The translations under genes were made by a program, and so were the position numbers. Shown in pieces: positions 1 to 8,174 of a DNA stretch of 64,000 nt. The DNA is taken from positions 186,001 to 250,000 of the forward strand of contig JAEURJ010000013.1 in assembly GCA_016789305.1 (NCBI GenBank), read 5' to 3'. This DNA is from Anaerolineales bacterium (GTDB lineage: Bacteria; Chloroflexota; Anaerolineae; Anaerolineales; Villigracilaceae). A model generated the notes under the pieces. It saw only the letters and a list, made by a program, of their open reading frames with translations. It was not told where the DNA came from and did no database searches. Within the stretch, counting starts at the first letter, position 1. The number at the start of each line of letters is the position of its first letter.

Positions 1-1
1 G

Positions 2-781
2 ATTTTATTTTTCCTGGGCGTCGCCAGGACCATCGGCTGGGATTTTTATATGCAATCCAACGGCGCTTGGTGGAATTCCGTTTGGTATGGGGCTGCGGTA
101 CCTTTGCCTGTTTGGCCTTATCCTGCCTTGCTTGCGCTTTTCCTGACAAGCAACCGCATCATTCAAATTGTGGTCGTCGTTTTGATGAGTTTCTGGTGGT
201 TCGGTTGGGCAGGGACATTGTTCCTTTCCTCCACACGTGTGATCTTTGCGGCAGCGTTTGACCGCTTGCTGCCTGAGAAGGTGGCTGAATTGAATGACAA
301 AGGCACCCCGGTCAATGCCATGTTGTTGATGGTGGTACCTGCTTTGCTCGTTTCCTATTTGTACGCCTACAACGTGGGCGGTTTTTACTCCATCACGCTT
401 GCCGCCACACAGGGTATTGCCTTCATGTACTTCGGCACTGCCATCGCGGCCATCGTTCTTCCATATAAGAAGAAGGAGCTTTTCGAAGCCTCCCCGATTG
501 CCCAGATGAAAGTGTTTGGCGTCCCGCTCATCACGGTTGCGGGTGTGATTTTTGCCAGTTTCCTCGGTTTCCTGCTTGTGGAATGGTTGTTTGATCCGTG
601 GCTCAACACAGGCGGTGAAGGTGGCGGGTTGTATGGAATCAGCTTCAAGAATACGAATTCGATCATATTCCTGGTGACTTGTTATGCACTTTCCGCGGCC
701 ATATACTACGGCTTTAAGTCCTACCGTAAAAAAGGCGGTATCGACATGGATAAGGTGCAGACCGAAATTCCTGTGGAATAG
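2..781 (+). CDS. APC-type amino acid permease, C-terminal part
   Basis: The reading frame is open from the window edge, so the 5' end lies outside; about 259 residues are visible. The visible part is strongly hydrophobic with several membrane-spanning segments and ends in a short basic cytoplasmic tail. A helix resembling the SSTRVIFAAAFDRLLP segment, common in the amino acid-polyamine-organocation (APC) superfamily, is the best family clue. The role is inferred to be uptake or exchange of an amino acid or amine; the substrate cannot be read from this fragment. The next gene, 66 bases downstream, is a choline-kinase-like protein, so an amine substrate is possible but unproven. A long palindrome follows the stop codon. 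Confidence 0.75.
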   Translation: MLFFLGVARTIGWDFYMQSNGAWWNSVWYGAAVPLPVWPYPALLALFLTSNRIIQIVVVVLMSFWWFGWAGTLFLSSTRVIFAAAFDRLLPEKVAELNDKGTPVNAMLLMVVPALLVSYLYAYNVGGFYSITLAATQGIAFMYFGTAIAAIVLPYKKKELFEASPIAQMKVFGVPLITVAGVIFASFLGFLLVEWLFDPWLNTGGEGGGLYGISFKNTNSIIFLVTCYALSAAIYYGFKSYRKKGGIDMDKVQTEIPVE

Positions 782-795
782 CGTGTAACTAAACC

Positions 796-828
796 ATGTA
801 GGGACACAGCGCCGCTGTGTCCCTACAT
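796..828. repeat. 33-bp near-perfect palindrome between genes
   Basis: Two 16-base arms (796-811 and 813-828) are exact reverse complements with a single base between them. No T-run follows on either strand, so it is not a standard Rho-independent terminator. Shape and position (between a stop codon and the next ribosome binding site) suggest a REP-like dispersed palindrome. No second copy was seen in this window. Confidence 0.6.
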
Positions 829-847
829 TATATTAATCGGAGCGTAC

Positions 848-1747
848 ATGTCTATCATTGAAGAAGTGGTTTCAAAGGTGGATGATTGGAAGGGGAAGGA
901 TGTTTCCATTCAGCATCTTTCCGGCGGGCTGACCAATACGAACTACAAGGTTGTAGTGAACGGGAAATCGTTCTTTATTCGCGTGCCGGGCGAAGGCACC
1001 GAATTGTTGTCCATTGACCGCAGTAATGAATATCATAGTGCCAGGGCCGCTGAGCAGGCTGGCGTTGGCCCAAAAGTTTTGTATCATTTTCCCGAATACA
1101 ATGTGATGGTGCTGGAGTTCTTGGATGGAAAAACCATGTCGAAGGATTCGCTTAATGAACCCGGGATGCCGACGCGCATGGCTCAGGCGATCAAACGACT
1201 CCATGCCGGTCCGCGCCTCCTGCTGGACTTCAACATGTTCCGTCTCACGGAGTATTATCTCCGCCTCTGCAAAGAACGTGGGATCAAAATTCCCGATGGT
1301 TATTTGGATAGGGTGGCGACGGTAAATCAAATTGAAAAGGCCATGTCTGTAAAGCCATTGGCAACTGTTCCATGTAATAATGACCTCCTTGCTGAAAATT
1401 ATATCGATGATGGCAAACAGCTTTGGCTGATCGATTACGAATACAGCGGAAATAACGACCCGACCTTTGAATTGGGAAATACCTGCCAGGAAATGCAGTT
1501 TAATGATGAACAAATCAGGGAAGTGTGTGCGGCTTATTTTGGCGAAGCAACTCCCGGTTTGATCGCGCGCATGAAGTTGAATATGATCATGTCTGACGTG
1601 GGCTGGGGGCTATGGGCCGCCATTCAGGCAAATATCTCCACAATTGATTTTGACTTTTGGGGTTGGGCCATCGAGCGTTGGGGCAGAGCCGTTGAAAAAA
1701 TGGATTCGGCGGAATTTACAAAATGGATGAAGGACGTACAGGCGTAG
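848..1747 (+). CDS. Choline/ethanolamine-kinase-like phosphotransferase (APH fold)
   Basis: A 299-residue protein of the aminoglycoside phosphotransferase / choline kinase fold. The N-terminal LSGGLTNTNYKV segment matches the nucleotide-binding loop of LicA-type choline kinases. The catalytic loop reads CNNDLLAEN near residue 176, with the usual His of the HxDxxxxN motif replaced by Asn, and the metal-binding segment is IDYEYSG near residue 195. The likely reaction is ATP-dependent phosphorylation of a small hydroxylated amine; the substrate is not provable here. A GGAG ribosome site precedes the ATG. The next gene begins three bases after the stop, so the two are probably co-transcribed. The His-to-Asn change is noted but other family members tolerate variation there. 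Confidence 0.75.
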   Translation: MSIIEEVVSKVDDWKGKDVSIQHLSGGLTNTNYKVVVNGKSFFIRVPGEGTELLSIDRSNEYHSARAAEQAGVGPKVLYHFPEYNVMVLEFLDGKTMSKDSLNEPGMPTRMAQAIKRLHAGPRLLLDFNMFRLTEYYLRLCKERGIKIPDGYLDRVATVNQIEKAMSVKPLATVPCNNDLLAENYIDDGKQLWLIDYEYSGNNDPTFELGNTCQEMQFNDEQIREVCAAYFGEATPGLIARMKLNMIMSDVGWGLWAAIQANISTIDFDFWGWAIERWGRAVEKMDSAEFTKWMKDVQA

Positions 1748-1750
1748 TTA

Positions 1751-2506
1751 ATGGAAACAAACCAGTTTGATATTGTGAAAGAAATGCACCGTCTCGTGGA
1801 GGCGGCGAATGAAAAAAAGATTCAACTGCGCGCAATCGGCGGGTTGGCAGTACAGGTGCACAATAAAACGAATCACCCATCCTTCATCCGTGATTTTGGC
1901 GACCTTGACTTTGTGGTGGCCGCCAGGCAGCGTCGGGAGTTCGAAGCCTTCATGCCCACGGTGGGATATGCTCCGCACAAACAATTCAATGTGTTGAATG
2001 GCGACCAGCGCCAGATCTATTACCACAATGATAACGATATGAAGATCGATATCTTTGTGGGAAATTTTGAAATGTGCCACAAAATTCCCATGGAAAACCG
2101 TCTTTCGGCCGATCCGATCACCATCCCCTTGGCGGAACTGCTGCTCTCCAAAGCCCAGATCGTCGAGTTGAACAACAAGGATGCGATGGATATCGCTTCT
2201 TTAGTGCTAAACAATGAACTAGGCGACAACGATGTTGACACGATCAACCTGCAAATATTAACCCAGCTGTGCAGCCAGGATTGGGGATTGTGTAAAACCA
2301 CCTCCATTAATCTTGAACGGGTTGAAGATTTAATGAAGAAGGATGACCTTCCATTGAGCCGGCCCGAGCGCGATTTGGTAACGGACCGCATTCGTATGAT
2401 ATTGAAGGCGTTTGAAGAGATGCCAAAGCCTTTGCCCTGGCAGATTCGCGACCGTGTGGGGACGCGGGTTAAGTGGTACATTGAAGTGGAAGAAGTTCGC
2501 CGGTAA
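1751..2506 (+). CDS. Nucleotidyltransferase-fold protein
   Basis: 251 residues. The segment IGGLAVQVHNK followed about 15 residues later by DFGDLDFVV resembles the GG...DxD active-site pattern of minimal nucleotidyltransferases, including AbiEii-type and related proteins of unknown function. A further acidic position occurs in MKIDIFVG, so three candidate metal-binding carboxylates are visible. No signal peptide or membrane segment is present. It starts directly after the kinase-like gene, which suggests a shared transcript; kinase plus nucleotidyltransferase pairs can activate head groups, but that role is inference. No antitoxin-like partner is adjacent, arguing against a toxin-antitoxin reading. 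Confidence 0.6.
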   Translation: METNQFDIVKEMHRLVEAANEKKIQLRAIGGLAVQVHNKTNHPSFIRDFGDLDFVVAARQRREFEAFMPTVGYAPHKQFNVLNGDQRQIYYHNDNDMKIDIFVGNFEMCHKIPMENRLSADPITIPLAELLLSKAQIVELNNKDAMDIASLVLNNELGDNDVDTINLQILTQLCSQDWGLCKTTSINLERVEDLMKKDDLPLSRPERDLVTDRIRMILKAFEEMPKPLPWQIRDRVGTRVKWYIEVEEVRR

Positions 2507-2510
2507 AGTC

Positions 2511-2657
2511 ATGAATAGAGATCTTCGATTATTCCTTGCAATTTTGTTTCTTGCAGTTTCGATCTCGCTTCTGGCTTGGGGATATTTGCCAAACGTACAA
2601 GAGACTCATACGCTGTTCATTTCGTCCTCCCAGATGCAATTACCGTCCACCCCATAA
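2511..2657 (+). CDS. Small single-pass membrane protein (48 aa)
   Basis: A short frame packed exactly between the stop of the nucleotidyltransferase-like gene and the start of the following lipoprotein gene, with gaps of four and five bases. The translation begins MNRDLRLFLAILFLAVS, giving one clear hydrophobic helix at residues 5-23, followed by a polar tail. The position without overlap, the hydrophobic N-terminus and the operon-like spacing favour a real gene. No function can be assigned; conservation in relatives would be the deciding evidence. Confidence 0.45.
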   Translation: MNRDLRLFLAILFLAVSISLLAWGYLPNVQETHTLFISSSQMQLPSTP

Positions 2658-2662
2658 ATCCA

Positions 2663-3388
2663 ATGGATCGATTTAGAATTTCAGTCGCTGTTTTTGCCTT
2701 CAGCCTCGCCATTTTGGCATGTGGTGCAGTTTCGAGTCCCAGTGTTCCAGCTGAACCTGCGGCTACTGGCGAAATCCCGGTTGTAATTACCACAAGTCAA
2801 CCACAGGCTACGGCAGAGACGAGTTCACCTGTTCCGGCCATCACAGAAGCTCGCCGCCTCACTCTTGAATATCCCCCAAAGATGCGCGCGGGTGTGGAAA
2901 GTGAGATCATCAGGCTCACTTTGGAGGTGGATGAGCTTGGCAATATCACCCCGACCGCCCACTTCGAGGGCAATGTCATTACCGGCGATGTGATCGATAT
3001 TCCCAATATATATGAAACGCACAATGTAACAGTCGAGGCACGGCTGGATTTGGCAGGTGTTGATGTTTCGCCCTCCGGTGCAACTTTTGAGCCGTTGCAA
3101 CCGGGCAAGCCTGCCACGTTTTATTGGAGCATCCGCCCTCAGAATGCCGGCACGTATCGCGGAACGGCCTGGCTGCATTTGAACTTTGTGAACAAATTGA
3201 CGGGAGAGGAAAGCCGGATTGCCGTATCAGCTCAAGTTGTCGAGATCGAGGCGGTGGATTTCTTCGGCTTATCGGTCAATGTGGCGAGAACTTCCGGTGT
3301 GCTTGGGTCCATTGTTGGGGGAGTCCTTGGATTTCCATTTCTGGAAGATATCATCAAATTTGTCGTGAAAAAGAGAAAAAGTGGATAG
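2663..3388 (+). CDS. Hypothetical lipoprotein
   Basis: 241 residues from the ATG at 2663, chosen because it places a typical lipoprotein signal (hydrophobic stretch and lipobox LAILAC, acylated Cys 20) at the N-terminus; an upstream in-frame start would bury it. A Pro/Ala/Thr-rich linker follows, then a beta-rich extracytoplasmic domain around residues 60-200, and a C-terminal Gly-rich hydrophobic stretch ending in a KKRK tail, which could be a second membrane anchor. The domain is not one I recognise. It is the last gene before the complex I promoter. Confidence 0.7.
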   Translation: MDRFRISVAVFAFSLAILACGAVSSPSVPAEPAATGEIPVVITTSQPQATAETSSPVPAITEARRLTLEYPPKMRAGVESEIIRLTLEVDELGNITPTAHFEGNVITGDVIDIPNIYETHNVTVEARLDLAGVDVSPSGATFEPLQPGKPATFYWSIRPQNAGTYRGTAWLHLNFVNKLTGEESRIAVSAQVVEIEAVDFFGLSVNVARTSGVLGSIVGGVLGFPFLEDIIKFVVKKRKSG

Positions 3389-3474
3389 TACAAAATTTCA
3401 CAAATAAGAGAAAATATATGACGAATATCACCTTAAGAATTGACAAGGTTTATTTGGGGGTCATTTGTTCGATA

Positions 3475-3483
3475 TGGTACAAT
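3475..3483 (+). promoter_or_regulatory. Extended -10 promoter of the nuo operon
   Basis: TGGTACAAT fits the extended -10 form (TGn plus a -10 hexamer); a weak TTGGGG lies 18 bases upstream. Predicted start is near 3490, about 30 bases before nuoA. The same TGn-hexamer arrangement recurs before other genes in this window. Confidence 0.5.
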
Positions 3484-3521
3484 TTTGAAGATTAACCCAC
3501 ATTCTCACGAGGTTTTATATA

Positions 3522-3875
3522 ATGAACGAGTGGATTTACGTAGCTTTGTTTATGATCGTTGGCGCAATCATCCCGATTGGCGCGATTGTGGCAGGCTTTA
3601 TTTTTGGCCCTAAAAAACCCAACCCAATCAAACAATCAACATACGAATGCGGAATTGAACCAGTGGGTGACGTCTGGGTGCAATTCAAGGCACAATATTA
3701 TATTTTTGCACTGGTCTTTCTTGTGTTCGATGTGGAAGCGGTTTTTCTTTTTCCGTGGGCTGTCAAACTTGGGCAACTGGGTTTGTATGCGGTAGTCGAA
3801 GGCATCGTGTTTATCTCCATTCTGATCGTAGGGCTGGTGTATACATGGCGCAAGGGAATGTTGGAGTGGTCGTAA
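3522..3875 (+). CDS. nuoA: NADH-quinone oxidoreductase subunit A
   Basis: 117 residues, the normal length for NuoA, with three membrane helices. The loop between helices 1 and 2 contains the family signature KQSTYECGIEPVG with the conserved Cys, and helix 2 carries FLVFDVEAVFLFPWA. It sits at the junction of the membrane and peripheral arms of respiratory complex I. GAGG lies 10 bases before the ATG. Usually nuoB, C and D follow; here the next gene is nuoH, after a terminator-like hairpin, so the peripheral-arm genes must be encoded elsewhere if the complex is complete. Confidence 0.93.
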   Translation: MNEWIYVALFMIVGAIIPIGAIVAGFIFGPKKPNPIKQSTYECGIEPVGDVWVQFKAQYYIFALVFLVFDVEAVFLFPWAVKLGQLGLYAVVEGIVFISILIVGLVYTWRKGMLEWS

Positions 3876-3894
3876 ATTTTAAGTAAATATGGAG

Positions 3895-3931
3895 AAGGCT
3901 GATTGGATTTTTCCAAATCAGCCTTTTCTTT
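3895..3931 (+). terminator. Terminator-like hairpin between nuoA and nuoH
   Basis: AAGGCTGATTGG (3895-3906) pairs with CCAAATCAGCCTT (3913-3925) with one bulged A, followed by TTTCTTT. It has the form of a Rho-independent terminator but lies inside the complex I operon, so it may attenuate rather than end transcription. Confidence 0.65.
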
Positions 3932-3948
3932 GTGTACAGGAGTGTTGT

Positions 3949-5145
3949 ATGAATTTTTGGACTGACCCTCTTAAAGTCGCTGCTGAATGGCTGGAAGGTA
4001 TTCTTACCGGTTGGGGCATGGATGCAATCTTTGCCCATGTCCTTGTTGTGTTCCTAGGTGTATTGCTGCTGATCACGATCCTGATGGTGCTGGATATTTT
4101 TCTGGTATGGATCGAACGCAAGGTGGTTTCGCGTTTTCAGGACCGCATTGGCCCGAATCGCGTGGGACCTTACGGCTTGATCCAGCCGTTTGCCGATATC
4201 ATCAAGCTGATCATTAAGGAAGATACAACACCCGACGGCGCGGACAAGGTGGTCTACAACCTTGCGCCGATCCTTTCGATGATGTCTGTGCTGATCGTTT
4301 GGGCCGTTGTACCGATCGCGCCTGTGATCCTCGGCACGGATTTAAATGTAGGTGTGCTTTTTCTGATCGCCGCAGGTGCCATTGGGACGCTTTCCATTAT
4401 TATGGCAGGCTGGTCATCAAACAATAAATTTGCATTAATTGGCGGTTTCCGTCAGGTGGCAATGATGGTGGCGTTTGAAATTCCGATGTTGACCATGTTG
4501 TTGATCCCAACCATCTTTGCGGGTTCAATGAACATGAACGCCATCATTCAAGCACAGGGGAGCATCTGGTATTTTTTCCTCTCCCCGCTGGGCACCTTGA
4601 TTTTCTTAATCGCAGTGATTGCTGAGTTGGGACGCGCTCCATTCGATCTGGCGGAAGGCGAATCAGAATTGGTGGCGGGATACAACACTGAATATTCCGG
4701 TATGAAGTTCGGTATGTTCTATGCGGGTGAATTGCTCCATGCCATGACCTTCGGCGGCATTTGGGGAATTCTCTTCTTCGGCGGCTATCGTTTCTTTGGG
4801 CTTGAGCAGGTCAGCCCATTCTTGGCGGTTTTGATCTTCCTTGCCAAAGCGCTCATCGGTTATTGGGTCATCATGTGGGTGAAGTATACGATGATGCGTA
4901 TTCGCATCGACCAGATGCTTGCCTTTAACTGGATGTTCCTCACGCCGTTATCCTTCGTGCTATTGATGGTGACTGCTTTGGCAAACGCGCTTCTTGCCGG
5001 GACCTCGATCTGGGTCTACGGAATCGGCATGTTTGCATCGAACATCATTCTCGGCTGGGTTGCTTTGGAAATTGTCCGCTCGTACAGCCGCAAGGAACGT
5101 GAAAAGTTGGAAGGCCCGAGGAAAGTTGCGGAGGCCCATCACTAA
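3949..5145 (+). CDS. nuoH: NADH-quinone oxidoreductase subunit H
   Basis: 398 residues. The start at 3949 is chosen because CAGGAG lies just upstream; an earlier in-frame ATG falls at the upstream hairpin. The family motif QDRIGPNRVGPYGLIQP near residues 62-78 lines the quinone chamber, and the acidic EGESELVAGYNTEY segment is the conserved quinone-site loop. Eight or more membrane helices are expected. The C-terminus is longer than in E. coli and ends in a charged tail. It is followed closely by nuoJ. NuoI, normally encoded between H and J, is missing here. Confidence 0.93.
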   Translation: MNFWTDPLKVAAEWLEGILTGWGMDAIFAHVLVVFLGVLLLITILMVLDIFLVWIERKVVSRFQDRIGPNRVGPYGLIQPFADIIKLIIKEDTTPDGADKVVYNLAPILSMMSVLIVWAVVPIAPVILGTDLNVGVLFLIAAGAIGTLSIIMAGWSSNNKFALIGGFRQVAMMVAFEIPMLTMLLIPTIFAGSMNMNAIIQAQGSIWYFFLSPLGTLIFLIAVIAELGRAPFDLAEGESELVAGYNTEYSGMKFGMFYAGELLHAMTFGGIWGILFFGGYRFFGLEQVSPFLAVLIFLAKALIGYWVIMWVKYTMMRIRIDQMLAFNWMFLTPLSFVLLMVTALANALLAGTSIWVYGIGMFASNIILGWVALEIVRSYSRKEREKLEGPRKVAEAHH

Positions 5146-5160
5146 TTGGGATGATGAAAT

Positions 5161-5670
5161 ATGACTCCTGAAAAAATTATTTTTCTGATCGTTGCAGGTG
5201 CAACCCTGGCTTCCGGCTTGATGGTTGTGACCACGCGAAACCTGATCCACGCGGCCTTGTGGCTGGTGGCGACCCTTTTCGGTGTGGCGGCAGTGTTCGC
5301 CATTTTGAATGCGGGCTTTATCGCCGTGGTTCAGATCGTTGTATATGTCGGTGCCATTGCCATCCTCTTCATTTTTGCAGTGATGCTCACACGCAAGGAT
5401 ATGCGCGACAGCGGTCCGCAGCACAACAAGAATTGGTGGGCGGGTGCGCTTCTGGCTGTGATGACCTTTGGCGGGCTGGTCTTTCTTGTTCAGAGTTGGG
5501 CGAGCTTATCGAAAGCAGCAGCAGACATCCCGTCCGGGTTTGATGCGGTCAGTCAGTTGGGCAACCAGTTGACTTCGCCCAATGCCTATGTCCTTCCATT
5601 TGAAGTCGCATCTGTGTTGCTGCTTGCGGCGATGGTTGGCGCAGTATACGTCGCGTTCAACCGCAAATAG
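5161..5670 (+). CDS. nuoJ: NADH-quinone oxidoreductase subunit J
   Basis: 169 residues with five predicted membrane helices, as usual for NuoJ. The segment VVQIVVYVGAIAILFIFAVML carries the pi-bulge helix region typical of the subunit. It belongs to the proton-translocating membrane arm of complex I. The start follows the nuoH stop by 15 bases and nuoK begins nine bases after its stop, so translation is probably coupled along the operon. Confidence 0.92.
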   Translation: MTPEKIIFLIVAGATLASGLMVVTTRNLIHAALWLVATLFGVAAVFAILNAGFIAVVQIVVYVGAIAILFIFAVMLTRKDMRDSGPQHNKNWWAGALLAVMTFGGLVFLVQSWASLSKAAADIPSGFDAVSQLGNQLTSPNAYVLPFEVASVLLLAAMVGAVYVAFNRK

Positions 5671-5679
5671 GAGAATGAG

Positions 5680-5988
5680 ATGATCCCACTTTCCTGGTAT
5701 TTATTTTTTTCAGCAGCGTTATTTAGCATTGGGTTATTCGGCGCGCTTTCCCGCAGGAATGCAGTTGCGATCCTGCTTGGCATCGAGTTGATGCTGAATT
5801 CCGTGAACGTGAACCTCGTGGCTTTCTGGCGTTACGGCGATGTTTCGATGATGGCGGGGCAGGTCTTTGCCATCATTGTGTTTGCCGTGGCTGCCGCGGA
5901 AGTGTCTGTTGGGCTCGCTTTGGTGATCTCTGTGTATCGACGGCGCAATACCGTGATCGCGGAAGATCTTGATATGTTGAAGTGGTAG
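5680..5988 (+). CDS. nuoK: NADH-quinone oxidoreductase subunit K
   Basis: 102 residues and three membrane helices, the standard size for NuoK. The helix segment AILLGIELMLNSVNVNLVAF contains the conserved membrane-embedded Glu, and the next helix FAVAAAEVSVGLAL contains the second; both are needed for proton transfer in characterised homologues. It is preceded by GGAGAATGAG. The gap to nuoL holds a run of ACGTT-containing repeats. Confidence 0.93.
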   Translation: MIPLSWYLFFSAALFSIGLFGALSRRNAVAILLGIELMLNSVNVNLVAFWRYGDVSMMAGQVFAIIVFAVAAAEVSVGLALVISVYRRRNTVIAEDLDMLKW

Positions 5989-5989
5989 A

Positions 5990-6028
5990 AACGTTTCAAC
6001 GTTCAAACGTTCCCACGTTTTGACGTTG
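5990..6028. repeat. Iterated ACGTT motif between nuoK and nuoL
   Basis: Five ACGTT units occur in about 37 bases, at 5991, 5999, 6007, 6015 and 6023, spaced at eight-base intervals. The regular spacing, nearly one per helical turn, is unusual. Function unknown. Confidence 0.5.
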
Positions 6029-6038
6029 CGGAGGCTTC

Positions 6039-8165
6039 ATGGCAATTGAAAAACTTATTTGGTTAATTCCATTACCGCCTGTGCTGGCGTTTGCGCTTAT
6101 TGTGTTGTTTACCAATAAGAACAAGGCGCTCAGTCACAGCGTGGCGATCGGCGCGGCCTTCCTTTCCTGGCTGGGCGCCATGTATGTATTCCTGAGCGCC
6201 CTGGGTGTGGAACACTTCGGTGAACATCCATACGAGTCCTCGATCAATTGGCTGCCGACGGGCGAGACTTGGTTGAAGATCGGCGTATTGATCGATCCGC
6301 TTTCCGCGACGGTTTTGTTCTTCGTCGCGTGGACTGTGTTGATGATCTTCCTGTACAGCGTTGGCTATCATAACTTTGGACAGCCTGCGGGAGATCACGA
6401 TCACAAGGGATTGCCGCCGCATGGCGCCACGGAGCATGGACACGCAGTTCTTTCCATTGAACCGATGTACTCGCGCTTCTTCGCCTTTATCAGCCTCTTC
6501 GCCTTCGGCATGTTGACCCTGGTGGTCTCTGATAACTTGCTGACCATGTTCGTCGGCTGGGAGATCATGGGCCTGTGCTCATATCTGTTGATCGGCTTCT
6601 GGTTCGGGAAAGAATCCGCGCGCAATGCAGCCATCAAAGCCTTTATGACCACACGCATCGGCGACGTGTTCATGCTGCTTGGCATTTCTTATTTGTACTC
6701 AACGACAGGCACACTTTCCTTCCGCGCGATCTTTACGGTTGAAATTTTGCACACGCTCGCAACAATCCCAAGCGGCGTGTTTGGACTTTCCGCCGCAGGT
6801 TTGATCGGCCTCCTCCTCTTCATCGGTACGGTCGGCAAGTCGGCTCAATTCCCGTTGCATGTCTGGCTTCCGGATGCGATGGAAGGTCCAACCCCGGTCT
6901 CTGCGATGATCCATGCCGCGACGATGGTTTCTGCGGGTGTGTACGCGGTCATCCGCATGTATCCGCTGATCAGTCTCGATGAAAAGACGATGACCGTCGT
7001 TGCCTTCATCGGCGCGTTCACCGCCATCTTCGCCGCGACCATTGCTGTGGCACAAAACGACATCAAACGCGTGCTGGCTTATTCCACGATTTCACAGCTT
7101 GGTTTTATGATCGCCGCTCTCGGTATCCATGCTTATATCGCTGCGGTCTTTCATTTAGTAACACATGCCTTCTTCAAGGCTTTGCTCTTCCTTGGGTCGG
7201 GTTCGGTCATTCACGGTATGGAACACGGCGTGCTGCACACCGGCAATCACAAAGTCGATCCGCAGGATATGTTCAACATGGGCGGCTTGAAGAATAAAAT
7301 GCCGATCACTTTCTGGACCTTCTTGATCGGCGGCTTTGCACTCTCTGGCTTCCCTTTGATTACCGCAGGTTTTTGGTCAAAAGATGAAATTCTTGCAGAT
7401 GCGTGGGGACATGGTCACATGATTATTTTCTTCACATTGGCCGTCGCCGCATTCATGACCGCCTTCTACACCATGCGCCAAATCACATTGACCTTCCTTG
7501 GCGAGGCACGCACTCCCGAAGCTGAACACGCTCACGAGACTCCCTGGACCATGACGGTTCCTTTGATTATTCTTTCGGGCTTTGCCATTGGGTATGGTTG
7601 GTTTGGCATTCCTGAACATTTCCCCGTCCTCGGCGGACTCGTTCCCAACTGGTTCCATGAATTTGTTGGCGGCACTTTGGCGGAACACCCCGAAGCCGTG
7701 GAATTTAGTTGGGTTCCTCTAGGCGTTTCACTTTTCGTTGCTTTTGTTGGCCTTCTTTGTGGTTGGCTCATGTATCGCAACGTCAAATCTGCTGCGGAAG
7801 ATGTTTTCCAGATCAGTTTCCTCAAGAACAAATATTATTTCGATGAGCTTTACGATTTCCTCTTTGTCAAGCCGATCTACTGGTTCTCTGAAAACGTGGT
7901 CTACAAATTCATGGACATGACCGTGATCAACGGCATTCTTCATTTATTTGGCCCGTCCACTGGCGGTATCGGTTCAACCATCCGTAATTACTTCGACCTG
8001 CCCATTATCAATCGCCTGATCGGCGACGGCTCTGCCGATGTCACATATTGGTTCGGTGGCAAGCTGACCCGTATTCAATCGGGACGTATCCAGCAGTACC
8101 TCGTCCTTTCCCTGACTGCCTTGTTCGTCATCGGCGGTCTCATCTATTTCTTCCTGCTGGCATAG
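6039..8165 (+). CDS. nuoL: NADH-quinone oxidoreductase subunit L, extended form
   Basis: 708 residues, about 100 longer than typical NuoL. Antiporter-like core motifs are present, including DNLLTMFVGWEIMGLCSYLL and LPDAMEGPTPVSAMIHAATM. Two insertions stand out. Residues about 114-143, just before YSRFFAF, form a His-rich loop. Near the C-terminus, the lateral amphipathic helix region between VINGI and RIQSG (residues about 637-677) is roughly 41 residues, where ordinary NuoL has around 15. The longer lateral helix fits a complex with a second NuoM, and two nuoM genes follow. NuoL is the distal pump and its lateral helix braces the membrane arm. Confidence 0.92.
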   Translation: MAIEKLIWLIPLPPVLAFALIVLFTNKNKALSHSVAIGAAFLSWLGAMYVFLSALGVEHFGEHPYESSINWLPTGETWLKIGVLIDPLSATVLFFVAWTVLMIFLYSVGYHNFGQPAGDHDHKGLPPHGATEHGHAVLSIEPMYSRFFAFISLFAFGMLTLVVSDNLLTMFVGWEIMGLCSYLLIGFWFGKESARNAAIKAFMTTRIGDVFMLLGISYLYSTTGTLSFRAIFTVEILHTLATIPSGVFGLSAAGLIGLLLFIGTVGKSAQFPLHVWLPDAMEGPTPVSAMIHAATMVSAGVYAVIRMYPLISLDEKTMTVVAFIGAFTAIFAATIAVAQNDIKRVLAYSTISQLGFMIAALGIHAYIAAVFHLVTHAFFKALLFLGSGSVIHGMEHGVLHTGNHKVDPQDMFNMGGLKNKMPITFWTFLIGGFALSGFPLITAGFWSKDEILADAWGHGHMIIFFTLAVAAFMTAFYTMRQITLTFLGEARTPEAEHAHETPWTMTVPLIILSGFAIGYGWFGIPEHFPVLGGLVPNWFHEFVGGTLAEHPEAVEFSWVPLGVSLFVAFVGLLCGWLMYRNVKSAAEDVFQISFLKNKYYFDELYDFLFVKPIYWFSENVVYKFMDMTVINGILHLFGPSTGGIGSTIRNYFDLPIINRLIGDGSADVTYWFGGKLTRIQSGRIQQYLVLSLTALFVIGGLIYFFLLA

Positions 8166-8174
8166 GAGCGCAGA

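Noticed and set aside
1751..2506. AbiEii-type toxin-antitoxin pair
   Set aside because: Only the nucleotidyltransferase fold is suggested and there is no adjacent antitoxin-like gene.
3440..3483. TTGACA at 3440 as the -35 of the nuo promoter
   Set aside because: Distance to the -10 box is 32 bases, too long; the extended -10 is more plausible.
3889..3948. Upstream extension of nuoH to 3889
   Set aside because: It runs through the terminator hairpin, whereas 3949 has a proper ribosome site and gives normal NuoH.
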